A stretch of 8,981 nt of DNA from DASQHM01 sp035632095 (GTDB lineage: Bacteria > Pseudomonadota > Alphaproteobacteria > Ferrovibrionales > Ferrovibrionaceae). Location of the stretch: NCBI GenBank assembly GCA_035632095.1, contig DASQHM010000207.1:1-8981 (forward strand). Reading direction: 5' to 3'. The stretch's first letter is position 1, and the number at the start of each line of letters is the position of its first letter. Shown one piece after another: positions 1 through 5,663 of the stretch. The translations under genes and the position numbers were made by a program. Below the pieces are notes generated by a model, which saw nothing but the letters and a program-made list of their open reading frames with translations, searched no databases and was not told where the DNA came from.

Positions 1-429
1 GATCGCCGGGCCGAAGCGGGCGAGCGTCTCGTCCTCGCCGTCCGAATGCAGCAGAAGCACGTCAATGCGGTCGGTGCGAAGACGCTTGAGGCTTCGCTCG
101 ACGCTGGCGACGATTGCCGACGGCGAGAAATCGAAGCGCGATTCCTTGCCGTCGAACTCTTCGCCGGCCTTGTCAGCGATGATCCAGCGGTCGCGTTGAC
201 CCGACAATGCCGCGCCGAGCCGCGCTTCCGCCGTGCCGTATGCAGGCGCCGTATCGAGCAGATTGATCCCGAGGTCCGACGCCCGCGCCAGCAGCGCCGC
301 GATCGCCGCATCGCCGGGCAATTCGAACGCCGTGGGATATTTGACCGCGGTATTGCGCCCGAATTTCACCGTGCCCAATCCGATCGGCGAAACCAGGAGC
401 CCGGTGCGCCCGAGCGGTCTCAGGCCCAT
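1..429 (-). CDS. Aldo/keto reductase, N-terminal 143 residues (3' end outside window)
   Basis: NAD(P)H-dependent oxidoreductase of the aldo/keto reductase (TIM-barrel) superfamily, expected to be cytosolic and to interconvert a carbonyl and an alcohol. Visible in the translation: an opening strand with LGRTGLLVSPIGLGTVKFG (residues 6-24), the catalytic segment LLDTAPAYG (57-65) with Asp59 and Tyr64, a lysine in IIADKAG (Lys87), and DVLLLHSD (123-130) with His128. The Asp-Tyr-Lys-His tetrad is therefore complete and the enzyme looks active. An extra segment, FGRNTAVKYPTAFELPGD (23-40), sits between the first strand and the Asp59 strand. The ATG at 427-429 is chosen because it lies 7 bases after a GAGG ribosome-binding site and overlaps the stop of the FAD oxidoreductase by 10 bases (ATGGGCCTGA), which implies coupled translation. 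The C-terminal half of the barrel is missing only because the window ends. The family is certain; the substrate is unknown. Confidence 0.93.
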   Translation of the reverse strand, partial: MGLRPLGRTGLLVSPIGLGTVKFGRNTAVKYPTAFELPGDAAIAALLARASDLGINLLDTAPAYGTAEARLGAALSGQRDRWIIADKAGEEFDGKESRFDFSPSAIVASVERSLKRLRTDRIDVLLLHSDGEDETLARFGPAI

Positions 430-1634
430 GAAACCGCCTCGTCCCAGGGCGGCGCGGCGATGCCCGGAAACGGCAGCGTCGACAGCGCGCCGATCTCACC
501 CGCGGCCGGGCGGAAGCGCGTCGCGCCGAGCGCGCGCAACACTTCGGCCGCCAGCGCGGGCGCGAAGGCCAGCTTGGTCGGCCACGCCACAAGCGCCGTG
601 CCTGCCGCCTCGACCAACGGCCGGTCCGGCCTGAGGCCCCGCGGCTGGCGCGGTTCGGCGCGATCCACGGCAAGTGTCGCGGCGCCGGCGCGGCCAAGAT
701 CGAGCGTCGGAAACAATTCGGAGATTTCGCGGCGGGCCTCGGCGATCTGCTGGTCGGACGAACGCTTTACCCCGGATTCCGCCAGCTCGCCGCCGATGTA
801 CCAAACCCAAGCGCCGTCGTTTGCACGATGGCTGGTGATGGTGACGCGCGGCTTGTCGCTCGCCTCGAAGCAGTGGGCATAGAGCGGCGCCGGCATGCCT
901 TTGAACATCGCCATGTGCAGCGGTCGCCGCTGCGCATGAACGCTGAGGCGCGGCGCGGCGCCGAGCAGGTTTTCATTGCCGCGTCCCGCGGCAAAGATGA
1001 AGCGGCCGGCGGCCAGGCGAACGGTGGCGCCGTCGCCGGTCTTCAACCTGACCACCGCCGGGTTGTCGTCGGGATCGCGCTCGAACGTGGCACCATCCGG
1101 CCAATCGATGCGGTGGATGTGCTCGCGATGGCGCTCGGACAATGCCGCCAGCACCGAGGACACGTCGAGCACCGGCTCATCCAGCGCATAGACCGCGCCG
1201 ACGCCGGCATTGCCCTTCAGCGTTTCGGGCCACTCCGCTTCGGCAAGACGCTCGGTCTTGCTCTTCACGGCCTTCGAAGCGAGAAACCCCGCTGCCCGAT
1301 TGAGCAATCCGCGCGGCAGCCAAAAATGGCAACGGGGCGCCAGGACCTTCACGCTGCGCAGATCCACGTCGCCGTCGCCGGCAAGGCATCGCTGCCACAC
1401 GGCAGGCATGTCCGCGATGGCGCGCGAGGCCTCGGTCAGCTTGAAGTCGAACGCATATTTCAAGCCGCCATGGATGATGCCTTGCGCTGCGACGGTCTGG
1501 CCCGCGCCGAGCCGGCCCGAGGACAGCAGCACCGCAGCGAAGCCGGCGCGGCGAAGCACGTGAAGCGTCCACAATCCGGCGATGCCGCCGCCGAAGATGG
1601 CTATGTCCGCCCAGGCATCGCGCAGCGCCGTCAC
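420..1634 (-). CDS. FAD-dependent oxidoreductase, DAO / glycerol-3-phosphate-dehydrogenase-like
   Basis: A 404-residue flavoprotein of the DAO superfamily (glycine oxidase, L-2-hydroxyglutarate oxidase and GlpD relatives). The N-terminal FAD-binding fold is plain: DIAIFGGGIAGLWTLHVLRR (10-29), a glycine-rich dinucleotide loop followed by the second strand AAVLLSSG (33-40). Next comes GIIHGGLKYA (52-61), close to the HGGLRYL-type signature of glycerol-3-phosphate dehydrogenases. A later FIFAAGRGNE (212-221) matches the second FAD-contact strand. The C-terminal RPDRPLVE (335-342) and the following helix match the family's closing FAD-binding segment. No signal peptide is seen. The start is GTG at 1634, 14 bases after the hldE stop, with only a weak GGGA 8 bases upstream; it leaves a typical 10-residue lead before the first strand. 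The gene overlaps the aldo/keto reductase by 10 bases. By motif and context a polyol, glycerol or sugar-phosphate substrate is plausible, but this is inference; an amino-acid or hydroxyacid substrate remains possible. Confidence 0.9.
   Translation of the reverse strand: MTALRDAWADIAIFGGGIAGLWTLHVLRRAGFAAVLLSSGRLGAGQTVAAQGIIHGGLKYAFDFKLTEASRAIADMPAVWQRCLAGDGDVDLRSVKVLAPRCHFWLPRGLLNRAAGFLASKAVKSKTERLAEAEWPETLKGNAGVGAVYALDEPVLDVSSVLAALSERHREHIHRIDWPDGATFERDPDDNPAVVRLKTGDGATVRLAAGRFIFAAGRGNENLLGAAPRLSVHAQRRPLHMAMFKGMPAPLYAHCFEASDKPRVTITSHRANDGAWVWYIGGELAESGVKRSSDQQIAEARREISELFPTLDLGRAGAATLAVDRAEPRQPRGLRPDRPLVEAAGTALVAWPTKLAFAPALAAEVLRALGATRFRPAAGEIGALSTLPFPGIAAPPWDEAVSWA
437..440 (-). promoter_or_regulatory. 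Ribosome-binding site of the aldo/keto reductase
   Basis: On the minus strand the sequence reads GAGG, followed by 7 bases and then the ATG at 427-429. The site lies inside the last codons of the upstream FAD oxidoreductase. It supports this ATG as the start and allows re-initiation after the upstream stop. Confidence 0.5.
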
Positions 1635-1648
1635 CGGCCGCGTCCCGG

Positions 1649-3115
1649 TCAGCCGGTAAGCTTGGCGATGGTGCGGCTGGTGCTGTGTCCCGGCGACAAT
1701 TCCGCCAGCAGCACCTTGCCGCCGTAGGCGCGCACGATATCCGCTCCCACCACTTGATCCACGGCATAGTCGGCGCCTTTGACCAGCACGTCGGGGCGCA
1801 AGGTTTCGATCAAGGGGATCGGCGTGTCGTCGTCGAACACGATCACCAGATCGACCGCGGCGAGGGAGGCGAGCACCACGGCGCGCGCAGTCTCGTTCTG
1901 CACCGGCCGCGCCGCGCCTTTGAGGCGCCGCACCGAAGCGTCGCTGTTCAGCCCGACGATGAGTCGATCACAGGCGGCGCGCGCCTGGGCCAGCAGCGAC
2001 ACGTGTCCGGGATGGATGAGATCGAAGCATCCGTTGGTGAAACCGATGACGTCGCCCCGCGCCCGCCAAGCAGCGACGCGGTCCTTGGCGACTTCGAGCG
2101 GAGCGATCTTCGCATCGGTCGAATGCACGGCCTCTGCGCGCAGCGCCGCGATCAGCTCGGGCGGATGCACGACCGCCGTGCCGGTCTTGCCGACCACGAT
2201 TCCGGCGGCGATATTGGCGAGCCGCGCGGCCTCCGCCAATTCGGCGCCGCGCGCCAGAGCGACGGCAAGCGCCGCGACCACCGTGTCGCCGGCGCCGGAC
2301 ACGTCGAACACCTCGCGCGCTTCCGCCCGCAAGTGCACCGGCGCCTTCCTGCCCTTTTGCACCAAGGTCATCCCCTGGGAGCCGCGCGTGACCAGGATGG
2401 CATCCAGCCGGTCGCGCGCGATGACGAGGCGCGCCGCCGCCACCGCCGCTTCGTCCGTGTCGCATGCCATGCCCGCCGCATGCGCCATTTCGCGGCGGTT
2501 TGGCGTCAGCACGTGGGCGCCACGGTAGCGCGCATAGTCGCCGTATTTCGGATCGGCCAGGATGATCTTTCCGGCTTCCGCGGCCGCGGCGATCGCCGGG
2601 GCCAGCACACGGTCGTCAAGCACGCCCTTGCCGTAGTCCGACAACACGACCACGTCGGTGTCTTCGAGATGCGCCCGAAAGCGGGCCAGAATCTTGTCGG
2701 CGGTTTCCGGCGTCACCGGCCCGGTGGTTTCCGAATCGGCCCGCAGCAACTGGTACCGGCCGGACACGAAGCGAATCTTCTCGGTCGTCCGGCGCGCCGG
2801 ATCCACCACGAGATCGGCAACGACGTTGCCGTGCTCGGCGACGGCTTGGCGCAAATCGTCCGCGGCGGCATCGGCGCCGGCGATACCGACGAGCGTCACT
2901 TTGGCCTTCAAGGCGGCGATGTTTCGCGCCACGTTGCCGGCGCCCCCCGCCATGACTTGATCGCGCTCGATCCGGAGCACCTGGACCGGCGCTTCCGGCG
3001 ACATGCGTTCGACCGTGCCGTAGACGTAGCGATCGAGCATCACGTCGCCCAGCACGAGAATGCGGGCGCGGGCGAAGCTGTCGATGAGTTTAGCGTCGGA
3101 AGCGGGAGCGGCCAT
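1649..3115 (-). CDS. hldE: Bifunctional D-beta-D-heptose 7-phosphate kinase / 1-phosphate adenylyltransferase
   Basis: A 488-residue cytosolic enzyme for ADP-heptose synthesis, the precursor of LPS inner-core heptose. The N-terminal kinase domain phosphorylates D-glycero-D-manno-heptose 7-phosphate at C1. The C-terminal domain transfers AMP to the resulting 1-phosphate after GmhB removes the 7-phosphate. The ribokinase/PfkB domain (about 1-325) shows VLGDVMLDRY (21-30), the sugar-binding AGGAGNVARN (56-65), ADPKYGDY (187-194) and the anion-hole/catalytic motif DVSGAGDT (271-278) with base Asp277. The nucleotidyltransferase domain (about 350-488) shows GFTNGCFDLIHPGH (358-371), which holds the HxGH motif, then LVKGADY (444-450) and SPGHSTSR (474-481). 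The length matches the fused family (about 475-490). The ATG at 3113-3115 is the only sensible start. It has no evident Shine-Dalgarno sequence and follows the flippase stop by 33 bases, the largest gap in the window. No hldD, gmhA or gmhB is visible here. Confidence 0.97.
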   Translation of the reverse strand: MAAPASDAKLIDSFARARILVLGDVMLDRYVYGTVERMSPEAPVQVLRIERDQVMAGGAGNVARNIAALKAKVTLVGIAGADAAADDLRQAVAEHGNVVADLVVDPARRTTEKIRFVSGRYQLLRADSETTGPVTPETADKILARFRAHLEDTDVVVLSDYGKGVLDDRVLAPAIAAAAEAGKIILADPKYGDYARYRGAHVLTPNRREMAHAAGMACDTDEAAVAAARLVIARDRLDAILVTRGSQGMTLVQKGRKAPVHLRAEAREVFDVSGAGDTVVAALAVALARGAELAEAARLANIAAGIVVGKTGTAVVHPPELIAALRAEAVHSTDAKIAPLEVAKDRVAAWRARGDVIGFTNGCFDLIHPGHVSLLAQARAACDRLIVGLNSDASVRRLKGAARPVQNETARAVVLASLAAVDLVIVFDDDTPIPLIETLRPDVLVKGADYAVDQVVGADIVRAYGGKVLLAELSPGHSTSRTIAKLTG

Positions 3116-3148
3116 GGGGCGGAGAGTATATCAAGCGGCGAGCGGCGG

Positions 3149-4693
3149 TTACCACGGAAAGAACTCCATCCCGGAAATCTCGCGCAGGTGCGTTCTTTCC
3201 GCATCGGAAAAGGGTTTGAGCCACGCGGCCAGCAGCAGGAACACCGCGACCGCGCCAAGCGAGGCGAAGGTGAGCGCGACGGCGCCTTCGGTCACGCGCG
3301 CCAGCGGATAGGCGATCAGTGCCGCAAGCAACAACGCCGCGGTCAGGCGGGCGATCCGGGGCCAGTCGACGCTGTACGGGCAGCCGCCTCGGCGGAGCGA
3401 CCAGACCACATAGCCGTTGTAGGCAACTTCGTTGACCAGTGCGCCGAACGCGAGACCGGCCGCGCCGGCGCCGAGCCAGAGCAGCGTCACGGCGGCCGGC
3501 AAGGCAATCAGCGCGAAAACCGTGGCGCGCATGACCACGTCGGCGCGGTGCAGGAGGTTGGCAACGGTGGAAACGATGACCCGGTGGCTCAACGGCACCA
3601 GCGCCGCGATCAGGATCAGCAGCGGCACATAGGCAAGCCGGTAGCCGGGGCCGAACAGCAGCACGAGCCAGCCGGGTCCGAACGCCAAAGCCACCACCCC
3701 AAGGGGCGCGAGCAGGAACAGGCCGGACTTGTAGAGCGTGCCGAGCTGCAGCAACACCCGTCCCATGTCGCCGTTTGCCGTATAGTCCGCTACGGTCCGC
3801 GGGCGGATCAGACCGATCAACAGATCGGCGGGAAGGTTGCGGCGCAGTTGCTCGGTCAGTGTCCGCGCCAAGGCATAGGGCGCAATCAGCGCCGGTCCGA
3901 GCATCGCGGCGCCCACCAGGGTCAACACGTTGGCGCCGGCCAAGCTGTGAATGAAGGTGCTGGCGAAGTTGTTCAGCGCGAGCGAGGTGATCTTGCGCAC
4001 CGGCGGCGGCGTCCAATCGGCGCGCGGCTCGCCGGATCTCGGCAGAGCGCCGTTCGACACGCGCCAGGCGCCGTAGACGAGAGCCAAGGCCGAAGCGGCA
4101 ATCTCGATTTCGATCACCGCATCCAAGTCAAGGGCGCCGCCGTGGGTCAGCCGCAGGATCGCGAGACCGAACAGGAACACGACGTTGCGCACCACCGTAT
4201 TGAGCTGCGACTGTTCCTGCTGCAGCAGCGGCTCGAAGACGCAATGGCGCAGATGCCGGCTCATGCCTTCGAGCAGGACCACCCAGGCATAGAGGCGAAG
4301 CAGGTTTTGCCAATAGACGATGCCGGCCGCATCGGCGATCGGCCCGGCCAGCAGCGCGATCAGGCCCGCGGCGGCGATCAGCGAGGCAAGCCGCAGGACG
4401 CCGACCAACGCGATCAGCCGCGTCACGGCGCGCGCGCCGCCGTTCGCCGCGAATTCCGGCACGATCTGCGCGCTTACCCAGTCGAGACCGAAGGCCGACA
4501 CGACCAGCGCTACTTCAGCCGCCGCGGCAATGGCGCCGTAAGCACCGAAATCGGCAATGCTGAGGCCCCGCGCGAGCAACAGCAGCGACAGCACCGTCAA
4601 CAGCACGGACGCGGCCTTGCCGAGCACGAATGCGCCGAGGCCGCGCCGGAGGCGCTGCAGCGAGTAAAGATCTTCGGTCACGGCATCAGGCAA
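3149..4693 (-). CDS. Wzx-type oligosaccharide flippase (MOP superfamily)
   Basis: A 514-residue polytopic inner-membrane protein expected to translocate an undecaprenyl-linked oligosaccharide to the periplasmic face. Hydrophobic segments appear throughout, for example 23-42, 56-72, 92-118, 168-183, 195-210, 250-274, 324-349, 355-368, 389-408, 449-465 and 470-491, consistent with 12-14 helices. The first helix followed by LSIADFGAYGAIAA (44-57) is typical of the polysaccharide-biosynthesis branch. Arginine- and lysine-rich loops, such as TLTEQLRRN (278-286), are consistent with cytoplasmic or cavity positions. The start is uncertain. TTG at 4693 is used because a GGTGA lies 6 bases upstream and because it overlaps the upstream GT2 stop by 8 bases. 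GTG at 4681 would shorten the protein by four residues. The intervening ATG at 4686 is out of frame. Position between glycosyltransferases and a polymerase-like gene supports a Wzx role. Family certain; substrate unknown. Confidence 0.92.
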   Translation of the reverse strand: MPDAVTEDLYSLQRLRRGLGAFVLGKAASVLLTVLSLLLLARGLSIADFGAYGAIAAAAEVALVVSAFGLDWVSAQIVPEFAANGGARAVTRLIALVGVLRLASLIAAAGLIALLAGPIADAAGIVYWQNLLRLYAWVVLLEGMSRHLRHCVFEPLLQQEQSQLNTVVRNVVFLFGLAILRLTHGGALDLDAVIEIEIAASALALVYGAWRVSNGALPRSGEPRADWTPPPVRKITSLALNNFASTFIHSLAGANVLTLVGAAMLGPALIAPYALARTLTEQLRRNLPADLLIGLIRPRTVADYTANGDMGRVLLQLGTLYKSGLFLLAPLGVVALAFGPGWLVLLFGPGYRLAYVPLLILIAALVPLSHRVIVSTVANLLHRADVVMRATVFALIALPAAVTLLWLGAGAAGLAFGALVNEVAYNGYVVWSLRRGGCPYSVDWPRIARLTAALLLAALIAYPLARVTEGAVALTFASLGAVAVFLLLAAWLKPFSDAERTHLREISGMEFFPW

Positions 4694-5663
4694 CGGGCGT
4701 CACCGTGTAGCTCGGGGCGAGCTCGCGCGGGCCGAAAAGTCCGGCCACGAACATCCAAGGGCCCCAAACGCGAATCGGCAGATACTCGTGGATCCGGCGC
4801 TGCAGGGCAAAGCGTGCAACGTCGCAACCGACGGCGAGCAGCGTTAGTGCCAGCAACAACCAGCTGGCCAGCAGTCCGGCGACGATGAGCGTTTGTAGTG
4901 CCAGACCGAAGAACAATCCCGATTCCGCGCCGACGATGGCCAAGACCCGGGCCGGCCGGGCGATGTGCTTGCGAATCAGGGTGCCGACCGGGCGTTGATA
5001 GGATTCGCGATAGTAGGCATCGAGGCGCGAAGGATGATAATAGCGCCGCGTGAGATGCAGTCCCATGCTGACGGGTATCTGCCACAGGCTGTAACGCTCC
5101 GAAAGACGCAGCGCGAAATCGCGATCCTCGTTTCGCGGCAGGCTTTCGTCGTATCGGAGGCCCGAGGCCGAAGCCGCGGGGCCCAGGAGGAGCACGCCGC
5201 CGGCGATGCGCGTGTGACGTTTGCTGTTCACCCCCATGATGTCGTCGACGCGCTCGAGCGGGTGATTGTCTCCGTCGTGGCGCTGCTCGGCCAATCGGCC
5301 GGTGACGGCGTTCGCCTGGCCGTGCACGATGTAGGCGAGACCCTGCGCCAGAAACTCGCGATTGACCGCAACGTCGCCGTCGAGCAGCAGCAGGGATCCA
5401 GCGTGCGCGTGATTGAGCACCACGTTGCGGGCGATGGCCGCGTTGGCGCTGCCGTCGACGCGGTAGACGCGCGTGCCCGGATGCGCATCGGCAAAGGCCC
5501 GCATGGCGCTCCCGGTCCCGTCATCCGAGAGACAATCGACCAGAACGAATTCGAGGTGCTCGGCCAGCCCATCGAGATCGTCGAGCGACGCCAGGCAACG
5601 CTGCAGAAACGGCATGCCGTTTCGCGCGATCACGCCGACGGTGAGACGGCTCACGATGCTCAT
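4686..5663 (-). CDS. Family 2 glycosyltransferase with C-terminal membrane segments
   Basis: A 325-residue GT-A fold glycosyltransferase, predicted to add a sugar from a nucleotide donor to a lipid-linked acceptor on the cytoplasmic face. It opens with SRLTVGVIARNGMPFLQRCL (5-24), the usual first strand and helix. It continues with LVDCLSDDGT (41-50), the family's D-x-SxDGT segment with Cys in place of the common Asn, then the metal-binding LLLLDGDVAV (91-100), an acceptor-side RIAGGVLLLG (152-161), and RNEDRDFALRL (177-187), which carries the acidic catalytic-base position. Residues about 241-279 form two hydrophobic helices, with a further weak one near 300-311, anchoring it to the membrane. 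The ATG at 5661-5663 forms an ATGA overlap with the upstream stop and has AAGGA 10 bases upstream. A longer in-frame reading to 5882 is rejected because the extra residues lack family character and lie within the upstream gene. Linkage and donor are unknown. Confidence 0.93.
   Translation of the reverse strand: MSIVSRLTVGVIARNGMPFLQRCLASLDDLDGLAEHLEFVLVDCLSDDGTGSAMRAFADAHPGTRVYRVDGSANAAIARNVVLNHAHAGSLLLLDGDVAVNREFLAQGLAYIVHGQANAVTGRLAEQRHDGDNHPLERVDDIMGVNSKRHTRIAGGVLLLGPAASASGLRYDESLPRNEDRDFALRLSERYSLWQIPVSMGLHLTRRYYHPSRLDAYYRESYQRPVGTLIRKHIARPARVLAIVGAESGLFFGLALQTLIVAGLLASWLLLALTLLAVGCDVARFALQRRIHEYLPIRVWGPWMFVAGLFGPRELAPSYTVTPVA
4700..4704 (-). promoter_or_regulatory. Possible ribosome-binding site for the flippase TTG start
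   Basis: On the minus strand this reads GGTGA, complementary to part of the 16S anti-Shine-Dalgarno sequence, and lies 6 bases before the TTG at 4693-4691. It is too far (18 bases) from the alternative GTG at 4681, so it mildly favours the TTG start. Confidence 0.35.

Noticed and set aside
46..882. Plus-strand open frame opposite the aldo/keto reductase and FAD oxidoreductase
   Set aside because: Arg/Ala/Ser-rich low-complexity product with no family motif; lies wholly antisense to conserved genes.
828..1727. Plus-strand open frame opposite the FAD oxidoreductase
   Set aside because: Antisense shadow with typical Arg/His/Gln/Ala bias and no recognisable domain.
3116..3148. Terminator in the flippase/hldE gap
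   Set aside because: The gap holds only a GCGGCG direct repeat and no inverted repeat followed by a T-run on the minus strand.
1685..4888. 1067-residue plus-strand open frame as a real gene
   Set aside because: It mirrors two well-recognised minus-strand genes in codon register, and its product is rich in Arg, Gln, His, Gly and Asp with no hydrophobic core or motif.
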